A stretch of DNA of 64,000 nucleotides, from contig NZ_LFXA01000008.1 in NCBI RefSeq assembly GCF_001187435.1, positions 1 to 64,000 on the forward strand, in the 5' to 3' direction. The position numbers and the translations under genes are program-made. This document shows positions 48,128-56,367 of the stretch, piece by piece (within the stretch, counting starts at the first letter, position 1; every line of letters begins with the position of its first letter). The notes beneath the pieces were generated by a model. That model ran no database searches and was not told the DNA's origin. It saw only the letters and a program-made list of their open reading frames with translations. Source of the DNA: Streptomyces caatingaensis. Lineage in GTDB: Bacteria > Actinomycetota > Actinomycetes > Streptomycetales > Streptomycetaceae.

Positions 48128-49234
48128 CTAGATCGCGCTGCGCAGCTCCGCCACGTCGATCTGCTCCGTCTCGTCGTGCGCCGTCAGGTCGATGACCCGC
48201 TCCGCGAGGGCCTCCTCGCCGACGACATCGGCGAGATCCTGCTCCTCGACGGGCGTCGGGGGCTCCGCCTTCGCCGCCGGCTTCCCCTTCGCGTTCCCGA
48301 AGAAGTCGAAGCCGCCCTGCTGCCGCGGCACCGGCACCGACGGCTGCCGCACGGGCAGGGCTCCGGCCGGCGGCGCCGAGGCCGCGGCCGGCACCACTTC
48401 GGCGGACGTGGCGGTGGCCGCGGGCGCGGCCGGAGCGATCGGCGCGGCCGGAGCGATCGGCTTCTCTTCAGCGGCCGGAGCGGCGGCCTCAGCAGCCTCG
48501 ACGGCCTCGGCGGCCGAAGGGGCCGAGGGGGTCGAGGGGGCCTCCACGGTCTCCGCGGCCTCCGGCGCCTCCGGTGCCTGCGACGCCTGCGGCGTCTCCG
48601 CCGGCTCCGCCTCACGCCGTCCCAAATGCTCCAGCGCCTCGGCCGCCTTGCGATACGCCTCCGGCGACACCCGCCGCTCGGCCCGCGCCTGCATCGCCGA
48701 CTCCAGCGCCTTGGCGACCCGCGGCACCCCGGCCGCGAGCGCGGGCCGGGCACCGGACGCGGACGAGGCCCCGTCCGCGTCCGCCCCGGCGGCCCCCGAC
48801 GCCGCGGATTCCAGCAGGCGCGCCCGCCCCGTCTCCGCCGTCGCGTACCGCCGCAGCAGATCCGCGTGCTCCGTGCGCAGCCGCGCCAACTCGGCGCGCT
48901 TGCCGCGCAGTTTGGCCTCCAGCCGGGTGCGGGCCTGGCGGGTCTCCTCCAGGTCCGTCTCCAGCTCGGCGAGGCGCTCGTCCGTCTTCCACTCGTCCCG
49001 CGTACGGGCCGCGGTGAGCCGGGCCACCTGCTTGCCGGCGGACCGGTCCCAACGGCGCATCAGGACCGACCCGACCACCGCCGCGGCGGCCGCCCCGGCG
49101 GCCAGGCCGCGTATGACGAGCGGTTCGCCCACGGTCCAGGCGCCGGCCGCGCAGGCGACGGACGTCGCGGCGACCAGAGAGGGGGGAAGAAGCCGGTGCA
49201 GGGAAGTGGAATGGCGGTGGCGTCCTCGTGGCAT
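48128..49234 (-). CDS. Membrane-anchored coiled-coil protein with Ala/Pro-rich tail, function unknown
   Basis: 368 residues from ATG 49234. One or two hydrophobic segments lie at about 20-60 ('PSLVAATSVACAAGAWTV', 'LAAGAAAAAVVGSVLM'). A strong coiled coil follows at about 78-140 ('RLAELETDLEETRQARTRLEAKLRGKRAELARLRTEH' in part). The linker from about 200 to 300 is rich in Ala/Pro/Glu with repeats such as 'APEAPEAAETVEAP' and 'AAPIAPAAPIAPAAP'. A conserved C-terminal end ('FDFFGNAKG', 'DLADVVGEEALAERVIDLTAHDETEQIDVAELRS') suggests a binding peptide. I do not recognise a named family. Confidence 0.85.
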   Translation of the reverse strand: MPRGRHRHSTSLHRLLPPSLVAATSVACAAGAWTVGEPLVIRGLAAGAAAAAVVGSVLMRRWDRSAGKQVARLTAARTRDEWKTDERLAELETDLEETRQARTRLEAKLRGKRAELARLRTEHADLLRRYATAETGRARLLESAASGAAGADADGASSASGARPALAAGVPRVAKALESAMQARAERRVSPEAYRKAAEALEHLGRREAEPAETPQASQAPEAPEAAETVEAPSTPSAPSAAEAVEAAEAAAPAAEEKPIAPAAPIAPAAPAATATSAEVVPAAASAPPAGALPVRQPSVPVPRQQGGFDFFGNAKGKPAAKAEPPTPVEEQDLADVVGEEALAERVIDLTAHDETEQIDVAELRSAI

Positions 49235-49309
49235 GGCCAGAAACTTACCGTGCGTCGCCTCGAAAGTGTGACCCGACCACCAAACCGTTCCCTTGATCTT
49301 ATGTTGTCC

Positions 49310-50293
49310 CTACTTCCTCAGCAGTCGCTTCTCCTTGAGGTACCGCGCGGCGACATCCGCCGGCTTGAGCCGCTCGGCGTCCACCTTCTTGTTGAGATCG
49401 GTGAGGTCGTCCGTGGTCAGCACCTTGTTGAGTTTGCCGAGCGCTTCCACGACCTGCCGCGAACCGGCCTTCCGCGCATTCACCACCGGCAACACGTTGT
49501 CGGAGTTCTGCAAGTTCTTGTCGTCGTCGAGCACGACCAGACCGAACTGCTCCAGCGTGCCGTCCGTCGTGGTCGTCAGGACCATCTGGTCCTTGCCGTT
49601 CCTGACCGCCTGTTTGGCCTGGGTGCTGCCCACCTCCAGCGGGTCTATCGCGGTGACGTCGATGCCGTAGACGCTCCGCAGCCCCGGTGCGCAGAAGGGC
49701 CGCGCACGGCATTCGTCACCCGCCGCCAGCCGCACCGGCTCCTTCGCCCTCCCGAGGTCGGAAAGCGTCGTGAGCTGGTGTTCCTCGGCGAAGTCCGCGG
49801 TCACGGCGAAGGCGTTCTGGTCGACGGCGCGGCCGGGGTCGAGCACCGCGAGCCCGCGCGGTTCGGCGAGTTTCCGCAGGGCCTTCACCGTGACGGCCGG
49901 GTCGGCGGAGGCGACGGGCGGCGCGTCCTTCCCGTTCTGCTTCTTGTTCAGAAATTCGGCGAGGGTGGCCGCATACTCCGGCACGACATCGATCTGCCCC
50001 TTCTCCAGCGCCGGTTCATACAGCTCACGGGCGTCCACGGTCTTGATCGAGGTGGAATATCCGGCGTCCTTCAACAGCCCCGCGTATATTTCAGCGAGCA
50101 CCTTCGACTCGGTGAACGAGGCGGAACCGATCACCAGCGTTCCCCGGCCGGAGGCGGCCGAACCTCCTCCCCCGCCGGACTTCTCCAGGCTGTCCCCGGC
50201 GCAGCCCGCCAGACCGGCCGTCAGGGTGGCGGCTCCCGCCAGCCCCAGGACGGTGCGGGCGGTGCGCGGACGGCGCGGGACGGTGCCGGTCAT
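49310..50293 (-). CDS. Glycine betaine/choline-type ABC transporter substrate-binding lipoprotein
   Basis: 327 residues from ATG 50293, which overlaps the permease stop by 4 bases. Signal peptide with lipobox 'LTAGLAGC' (lipidated Cys at 31). The OpuAC/OsmX-type binding domain starts at about 52: 'GTLVIGSASFTESKVLAEIYAGLLKDAGY', 'GQIDVVPEYAATLAEFL', 'VLDPGRAVDQNAFAVTADFAEEH' and 'NLQNSDNVLPVVNARKAG'. These bind quaternary amine osmoprotectants (betaine, choline, proline betaine). Aromatic residues for cation-pi binding are not certain by eye. The cognate ATPase is encoded divergently at 51850. Confidence 0.93.
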   Translation of the reverse strand: MTGTVPRRPRTARTVLGLAGAATLTAGLAGCAGDSLEKSGGGGGSAASGRGTLVIGSASFTESKVLAEIYAGLLKDAGYSTSIKTVDARELYEPALEKGQIDVVPEYAATLAEFLNKKQNGKDAPPVASADPAVTVKALRKLAEPRGLAVLDPGRAVDQNAFAVTADFAEEHQLTTLSDLGRAKEPVRLAAGDECRARPFCAPGLRSVYGIDVTAIDPLEVGSTQAKQAVRNGKDQMVLTTTTDGTLEQFGLVVLDDDKNLQNSDNVLPVVNARKAGSRQVVEALGKLNKVLTTDDLTDLNKKVDAERLKPADVAARYLKEKRLLRK

Positions 50294-51042
50294 ACGGCGC
50301 TCCATTCGTTCGGGACGGGTGACGTGCGCTCGGCGGACTCCTCCGGCCCCGGCCCGGGGCCCGGGGCCACCGGACCGCGGCGCCGCCGCGCCCGGCCCAG
50401 CCACCGCTCCAGGGCCACGAACACGCCCTCGACCAGCAGCGCCAGCGCGGCCACGAGCAGCGCCCCGGCGACCACCTGCGCCGTGTCGGTGAGCCGGAAC
50501 CCCGCCGTGATGATCCGGCCGAGGCCGCCGCCGCCCACCATCGCGGCGATGGAGACGGTGGCCACCACCTGGACGGCGGCGGACCGCACCCCGGTCATCA
50601 CCAACGGCAGCGCCAGCGGGAGTTCGACCCGGCCGACCACCTGACGGCCCGACATGCCCATGCCCCGGGCCGCCTCGACGACGTCGCGGTCGACCTCCCG
50701 CATGCCCACATAGGCGTTGGTCAGCAGCGGGGGTATCGCGAAGAGCACGAGGGCCAGGACGGTCGGCCACGGCTCGTACGCCCCCAGCGGCCCCAGGGTG
50801 AGCAGCACCAGCACCGCGAAGGTGGGCACCGCCCGGCCCGCGTTGGACAGGTTGACCGCGAGGGCGCCGCCACGGCCGGTGTGGCCCAGGACGACGGCCA
50901 GGGGCAGGGCGACGGCGCACGAGAGGGCCAGGCAGACCGCGGTGAGCTCCAGGTGCTCGGCGAGCCGGTGCCACACCCCGTCCGGGCCGGACCAGTGCGC
51001 CCCCGTGGCCAGCCACGCCCAGGTGCGGGAGATCACGTCCAT
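50290..51042 (-). CDS. ABC transporter permease, OpuCB/ProW type
   Basis: 250 residues from ATG 51042. Five or six transmembrane helices and the ABC-2 type permease motif 'EAARGMGMSGRQVVGRVELPLALP' (EAA loop) are visible, with 'STAAMVGGGGLGRIITAG'-like 'TVSIAAMVGGGGLG' near the end. The C-terminal 30 residues are cytoplasmic and charged. It overlaps the substrate-binding gene downstream by 4 bases and starts within the last 10 bases of the other permease gene (51033), so all three are coupled. Confidence 0.93.
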   Translation of the reverse strand: MDVISRTWAWLATGAHWSGPDGVWHRLAEHLELTAVCLALSCAVALPLAVVLGHTGRGGALAVNLSNAGRAVPTFAVLVLLTLGPLGAYEPWPTVLALVLFAIPPLLTNAYVGMREVDRDVVEAARGMGMSGRQVVGRVELPLALPLVMTGVRSAAVQVVATVSIAAMVGGGGLGRIITAGFRLTDTAQVVAGALLVAALALLVEGVFVALERWLGRARRRRGPVAPGPGPGPEESAERTSPVPNEWSAV

Positions 51043-51740
51043 CGGGCGACCGCCGCCTTCCGCTTCCGGCCGGCCCTCGTCCACGGCGTCAGCAGCCGCT
51101 GGAGGCCCAGCAGCAGCATGTCGGCCACGACGGCCAGCAGGACGCACAGCACGGACGCGGTGAGGACCTCGGCCTTGAAGATGCTGTGCAGTCCCTCGTA
51201 GATGAGGTTGCCCAGGCCGCCGTAGCCGGTGAGCGCGCCCACCGTGGTGAGCGACACGGTGGACACCGTGGCGATGCGCACGCCGGCCATCACCGCGGGC
51301 AGGGCGAGCGGGAGCTCCACCGTGAGCAGCAGCCGCACCGGGCCGTAGCCCATGCCCCGCGCCGCCTCCCGGGCCTCCTCGGGCACCGCGGCCAGACCGG
51401 CCAGGATGTTGCGCACGAGGATCGTGAGCGAATAGAGCACCAGCCCGGTGACCACGACCGCCGCCGACAGCCCGAAGACCGGCACCAGCAGCGAGAACAT
51501 CGCCAGCGACGGAACCGTGTAGAGCACCGTCGTCAGCCCGAGCACCGGGCCCGCCACCCCCCGCCGCCGGCGCGCGGCCAGCGCCAGCGGAAAGGCGATC
51601 AGCAGGCCGACGGCCACGGACACCACCGTGATGCCGACGTGCTGGAGCGTCGCGTCCGTCAGCTCCTGTCCTCTGGTGCGCACGTACTCGGCGCAGATCC
51701 AGTCGTTGCGGATCAGGCAGTTGCCGGTCTCCCCCGCCAT
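51033..51740 (-). CDS. ABC transporter permease, second OpuC-type subunit
   Basis: 235 residues from ATG 51740. Six hydrophobic segments ('VGITVVSVAVGLLIAFPLAL', 'TVLYTVPSLAMFSLLVPVFG', 'AAVVVTGLVLYSLTILV', 'VLTASVLCVLLAVVADMLLLG') and the EAA loop 'EEAREAARGMGYGPVRLLLTVELPLALPAVM' (in part). The conserved 'TTVGALTGYGGLGNLIYEG' is typical of ProW/OpuAB relatives. It is the first gene of the three-gene minus-strand operon. The ATPase for the same transporter is divergent, 110 bases away. Confidence 0.93.
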   Translation of the reverse strand: MAGETGNCLIRNDWICAEYVRTRGQELTDATLQHVGITVVSVAVGLLIAFPLALAARRRRGVAGPVLGLTTVLYTVPSLAMFSLLVPVFGLSAAVVVTGLVLYSLTILVRNILAGLAAVPEEAREAARGMGYGPVRLLLTVELPLALPAVMAGVRIATVSTVSLTTVGALTGYGGLGNLIYEGLHSIFKAEVLTASVLCVLLAVVADMLLLGLQRLLTPWTRAGRKRKAAVARWT

Positions 51741-51849
51741 GTGCGCTCACCTCCCCCTGGGCCTTCACCGACGGTCACCAGCGACCCTAACCCCGGCCAC
51801 TGACAATCGCCCGCGGGCGGACCCGCGCCTGTCACACCCGACCCGCACA

Positions 51850-53037
51850 ATGGACGACGTGATCCGTTTCGAGCACGTGACCAAGCGCTGGGCCGACGGC
51901 ACGACCGCCGTGGACGACCTGTCCTTCGAGGTCGCCGAGGGTGAGATCGTCACCCTCGTCGGGCCGTCGGGCTGCGGGAAGACGACGACCATGAAGATGG
52001 TCAACCGCCTCGAGGAGCCGACGAGCGGCCGGATCCTGCTGGACGGGGAGGACATCGCGGAGGGTGACCCGGTCGCCCTGCGCCGCCGCATCGGCTACGT
52101 GATCCAGCAGGTCGGCCTGTTCCCGCACCGGACGGTGCTCGACAACACCGCGACCGTCCCGCACCTCCTCGGCTGGCCGCGCAAGAAGGCCCGGGCGCGG
52201 GCGGCGGAGCTGCTGGAGCTGGTCGGCCTCGACCCCGCCGTCCACGGCGACCGCTACCCCGGCCAGCTCTCCGGCGGCCAGCGCCAGCGCGTCGGCGTCG
52301 CCCGGGCCCTGGCCGCCGACCCGCCGGTGCTCCTCATGGACGAGCCCTTCGGCGCGGTCGACCCGGTGGTCCGCGAGCACCTGCAGAACGAGTTCCTGCG
52401 CCTCCAGTCGCAGGTGCGCAAGACGGTCCTCTTCGTCACCCACGACATCGAGGAGGCCGTCCGGCTCGGGGACCGCATCGCGGTCTACGGGCACGGGCGC
52501 ATCGAGCAGTTCGACGCGCCGACGGCGGTGCTGGGCGCGCCGGCCACGCCGTACGTCGCGGACTTCGTCGGGGCCGACCGGGGCCTGAAACGGCTGTCCG
52601 TCACCCCCATCGAGCGGGGCGACCTGGAGCTCCCGCCCGTGGTCCACCTCGACGACCCGCTCCCCGCGGCGGCCGAGCGGCTCGCCCGCGAGCGCGCCCA
52701 CTGGGCGGTCGTCCTGGACGACGCGGACCGGCTGCACGGGTGGGTCGCGGCGGACGCGATCGCCCGGCCGGGAGGCGGGGCGGGCACCGTCCGCGACCGG
52801 GCCCGCCGCATGGACGCCTGGCTGCCGCTGGGGGCCTCGCTGAAGCAGGCGTTCAGCACGATGCTGCAGCACGACGCGGGGTGGATCGCGGTCGTGGACG
52901 GCTCCCGCGCCGACCACTTCCTCGGCGTCCTCACACCCGCGAGCCTCCACGAGGCGCTGCGCCGCTCGATCGGCGCGGACGCGGCCGGCTCGGAACGGGC
53001 CGACGTCGATCTCCGGACGGTGTCGTCCAAGGGGTGA
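51850..53037 (+). CDS. ABC transporter ATP-binding protein with CBS domains (ProV/OpuCA type)
   Basis: 395 residues from ATG 51850. ATPase domain (1-240): Walker A GPSGCGKTT, Q-loop 'VIQQVGLFPHRTVLDN', ABC signature 'LSGGQRQRVGVARALA', Walker B 'VLLMDEPFGAVD', H-loop 'LFVTHDIEE'. C-terminal residues 260-390 hold a CBS pair ('LERLARERAHWAVVLDDADRLHGWV', 'FSTMLQHDAGWIAVVDG'), which in related transporters senses ionic strength or nucleotides and gates uptake of compatible solutes. It is divergently transcribed from its permeases. Confidence 0.95.
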   Translation: MDDVIRFEHVTKRWADGTTAVDDLSFEVAEGEIVTLVGPSGCGKTTTMKMVNRLEEPTSGRILLDGEDIAEGDPVALRRRIGYVIQQVGLFPHRTVLDNTATVPHLLGWPRKKARARAAELLELVGLDPAVHGDRYPGQLSGGQRQRVGVARALAADPPVLLMDEPFGAVDPVVREHLQNEFLRLQSQVRKTVLFVTHDIEEAVRLGDRIAVYGHGRIEQFDAPTAVLGAPATPYVADFVGADRGLKRLSVTPIERGDLELPPVVHLDDPLPAAAERLARERAHWAVVLDDADRLHGWVAADAIARPGGGAGTVRDRARRMDAWLPLGASLKQAFSTMLQHDAGWIAVVDGSRADHFLGVLTPASLHEALRRSIGADAAGSERADVDLRTVSSKG

Positions 53038-53090
53038 TCCCGCCCCCGCCCGGGCGAAGCCCCCGCGTCCCGGCGCGCACCGCGCGCCCA

Positions 53091-53103
53091 GGGGCGCAGC
53101 CCC
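53091..53103. terminator. Short GGGGC-GCA-GCCCC hairpin
   Basis: In the convergent gap between the ATPase gene and the DUF3180 gene (53038-53140). It is a copy of the same palindrome family as at 7099, 12520 and 43632. A second imperfect hairpin precedes it ('GGGCGAAGCCC', about 53052). Confidence 0.4.
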
Positions 53104-53140
53104 CGCGCAAACGGATGAGGGCGGGGCGGGGAAGCGACCC

Positions 53141-53656
53141 CTACGCCGCCGACCCCGCCGTGGGCGGCCCCTCGTCCTCGTCCTCGGGCAGCTTGCACAC
53201 GCGCTCCATGAAGAACGCCGCCGCCACCACGCACGCCCCCGCCAGCACGGAGGCACCGGCGTAGATCGCCTGATCCCGCCGCACGTCCGACTCCAGCCCG
53301 TCGAGCAGCAGGAAGACGCCCACACCGCCGTACGCCCCCGACACCAGGGCCGCCACGAGCGCGCTCGCCTGGCCGAAGACGACGGCCCGGGCCGCGAGCA
53401 GCGGATCGACGCCCTTCGCGCCGGGCCGGCGCTCGCGCTGGGCCCGCAGCCGGGCCCGGATCGAGAGCGCGGTCGCGAAGAGCACGACGGCGATGACCGC
53501 GAGGACGATCGGCGCGGCGACCGGCACACCCGGCAGCGTGCCGAAGGCGTCCCACAGCCGGGCACCGGCCCACGAGAGCACCCCGGCCGCGACGAACAGG
53601 CCGATCAGCACCCCGATCCGAAGTTGCTTCACCGAGCCGTCGCCCCTCGTCGTCAT
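53141..53656 (-). CDS. DUF3180 family membrane protein
   Basis: 171 residues from ATG 53656; a GTG at 53632 (VKQLRIGVLI) is an alternative. Four transmembrane helices are visible: 'IGVLIGLFVAAGVLSWA', 'VAAPIVLAVIAVVLFATAL', 'GQASALVAALVSGAYGGVGVFLLL' and 'YAGASVLAGACVVAAAFFM', ending in an acidic tail. DUF3180 genes are often next to folK in actinobacteria, as here (38 bases downstream of folK). The function is unknown; the constant link to folate genes is suggestive. Confidence 0.88.
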   Translation of the reverse strand: MTTRGDGSVKQLRIGVLIGLFVAAGVLSWAGARLWDAFGTLPGVPVAAPIVLAVIAVVLFATALSIRARLRAQRERRPGAKGVDPLLAARAVVFGQASALVAALVSGAYGGVGVFLLLDGLESDVRRDQAIYAGASVLAGACVVAAAFFMERVCKLPEDEDEGPPTAGSAA

Positions 53657-53693
53657 CTGATCGTCCGTACCCTCAACGCCGTACCCTCAACGC

Positions 53694-54287
53694 CTATTCG
53701 GGCAGCCGGAGTTCCAGGTCCGCCCGGGCCCGGACACCGGCCCGGTCGAGTCCGGCCAGCAGCTCGGCCACCGGACCGCGCCCCGGAACAACCGCCTCCG
53801 GATCCACGTCGTACCACGGAACCAGCACGAAGGCACGCTCGTGCGCCCGCGGGTGCGGCAACGTGAGCCGCGGGTCGTCGGAGACCACGTCCTGGTAGGT
53901 GACGATGTCGACGTCGATCGTCCGCGGGCCCCAGCGCTCGTCGCGCACCCGCTCGAACGCCTCCTCGATCGCATGGCCGCGCTCCAGCAGCGAGGCCGGC
54001 GGCAGCGTGGTCCTCACCAGCACGACCGCGTTGAAATACGTGGGCTGGGAGCCCGGATCGACCCCCCAGGGATCCGTCTCGTAGACCGGGGAGACCGCCT
54101 TGACCCGCACACCGGGGGTGTCCTCCAGGGCGTCGACCGCGCCCTGGAGCGTCTCCAGCCGGTTGCCCAGGTTGCTGCCGAGGGACAGCACGGCCCACTG
54201 CGGATTGCTCAGCGTCGTATCGGCGGCGTCCACCTGCTCCGTCACGGAGGAGGGCACCGGCTGCACGGTCGGGTCGCTGCTGCTCAT
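53694..54287 (-). CDS. folK: 6-hydroxymethyl-7,8-dihydropterin pyrophosphokinase
   Basis: Makes 6-hydroxymethyl-dihydropterin diphosphate for folate synthesis. 197 residues from ATG 54287, which overlaps the folB stop (ATGA). HPPK signatures: 'AVLSLGSNLGNRLETLQGAV', 'SPVYETDPWGVDPGSQPTYFNAVV', 'RDERWGPRTIDVDIVTYQD' (metal Asp pair) and 'LPHPRAHERAFVLVPW'. The first 30 residues are low-complexity and less conserved. It follows folB in an operon and precedes the DUF3180 gene. Confidence 0.97.
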   Translation of the reverse strand: MSSSDPTVQPVPSSVTEQVDAADTTLSNPQWAVLSLGSNLGNRLETLQGAVDALEDTPGVRVKAVSPVYETDPWGVDPGSQPTYFNAVVLVRTTLPPASLLERGHAIEEAFERVRDERWGPRTIDVDIVTYQDVVSDDPRLTLPHPRAHERAFVLVPWYDVDPEAVVPGRGPVAELLAGLDRAGVRARADLELRLPE

Positions 54288-54643
54288 ACTCGGCTCCGGG
54301 TGATCGTGACGGTCACGTCGTCGAAGGGCACGGTGATCGGGGCGTCCGGCTTGTGCACGACGACCTCGACCTCCCGGACGGCGTCGTGCTTGAGGCACTG
54401 CTGGGCGATCCGCTCGGCGAGCGTCTCGATCAGATCGACCGGCTCGCCCTCCACGACGGCCACGACCTCCTCGGCGACCACGCCGTAGTGCACGGTCTTC
54501 GTGAGGTCGTCGGAGGCGGCGGCGGGCCGGGTGTCCAGGCCCAGCACGAGGTCCACGATGAAGGTCTGGCCCTCCTCGCGTTCTCGCGGGAAGACCCCGT
54601 GGTGCCCACGAGCCTTCAGGCCGCGCAGCGCGACACGATCCAC
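54284..54643 (-). CDS. folB: Dihydroneopterin aldolase
   Basis: Cleaves dihydroneopterin to hydroxymethyl-dihydropterin plus glycolaldehyde. 119 residues from GTG 54643 (VDRVALRGLKARGHHGVFP). I chose this over GTG 54652 because AGGAG abuts the latter and is well spaced to 54643. Family pattern: 'GHHGVFPREREEGQTFIVDLVL', 'TVHYGVVAEEVVAVVEGEP', 'IETLAERIAQQCL' and 'VHKPDAPITVPFDDVTVTI'. The catalytic Glu/Lys (E in REREEGQ, K in HKPDAP) are present. The 290 bases upstream separate it from the SnoaL-like gene and probably hold its own promoter. Confidence 0.96.
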   Translation of the reverse strand: MDRVALRGLKARGHHGVFPREREEGQTFIVDLVLGLDTRPAAASDDLTKTVHYGVVAEEVVAVVEGEPVDLIETLAERIAQQCLKHDAVREVEVVVHKPDAPITVPFDDVTVTITRSRV

Positions 54644-54936
54644 ACGAATCACTCCTGCTGGTCGTCGATGGGGGCACCGCCCGTGCCGGGGCGGCGGCAG
54701 AGGAACGAAACTCCCGTCCCCGGCCTTCGACCGGGATGCCCGACGTCGAATCTACCTGCGACCACCGACAGCACCCGTCCTCGGGTGCCCGTGCCGGTCC
54801 GTGCCGGGCGACCGGTCACCGGCGACGGCCGGTCCCGTCCGACGGCCCGTCCGGGGTGCGCCCGCGGTCCGTCCGGCCGGTGCAAGGGCACCCATACCCG
54901 CCCGGCGCACGGCTCGAACGAACGGCCACGAATCCC
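54644..54936 (-). other. Intergenic region between the SnoaL-like gene and folB
   Basis: 293 bases with no credible ORF. It contains several GC-rich inverted repeats such as CACCCG-tcct-CGGGTG (about 54774-54789) and GGTC/GACC-rich segments near 54810-54840. It presumably holds a terminator for the folP operon and a promoter for folB, neither assigned. Confidence 0.4.
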
Positions 54937-55406
54937 TCACGCCGCGGCGCCCGGCCCCTCGGGCCCCTCCTCCTCGTCCTCCCGGCCGGCCAGCACGGGC
55001 GAGCCGTGGTGCGACCACACCTTCCACTCCGAGCCCACCCGCCGGAAGGCGTTGGTCGCCACGACCAGCTGCCCCACCAGCGGCCCCAGCTCGCCCTCGG
55101 CCTCCGCCGGGGCGCCGCTGAGGATGTTCTCCGTGCAGGTCACCAGCGCCGTGTCACCGGCCACCGACACCTCGACGTCGGTCAGGAAGAACTGGATGTA
55201 GTCGGTGCTCGCCATGATCAGCGCGTACGAGCGGAGCACCTCGCCCCGGCCGCGCAGCACCGGCCAGCCCGGGTGGACGCACGAGACCTCGGTGTCCGGG
55301 TCGTCCAGCCACAGCCGGCTCATGGCCTCGGTGTCGCCCCGCTCGACCGCCTCGTACAGCGCCGTGTTGGCCTCCTCGACCCGCTCGCCGTCCGTCCGGG
55401 CCCGGC

Positions 55407-55410
<4 letters not shown>
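54937..55410 (-). CDS. SnoaL/NTF2-like fold protein, coupled to folP
   Basis: 157 residues from GTG 55410, which overlaps the folP stop by 4 bases. The NTF2-like cone fold is readable: 'VEEANTALYEAVERGDTEAMSRLWLDDPDTEVSCVHPGWPVLRGRGEVLRSYA' (in part), 'TDVEVSVAGDTALVTCTENILSG' and 'NAFRRVGSEWKVWSHHGSPV'. Such proteins may be enzymes or binding proteins; 'SRLW.DD.. VSCVHPGW' is a recurring pattern in a nuclear-transport-factor-2 family. Its coupling to folP hints at a folate link but proves nothing. The acidic C-terminus is variable. Confidence 0.9.
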
Positions 55411-56288
<878 letters not shown>

Positions 56289-56367
56289 GCCGACCAGCCT
56301 AGGCCGTGGAACGCGACGGGCCCCCGCCGGACCGAGTCCGGCGGGGGCCCGCCCACGGCTCAGGGGG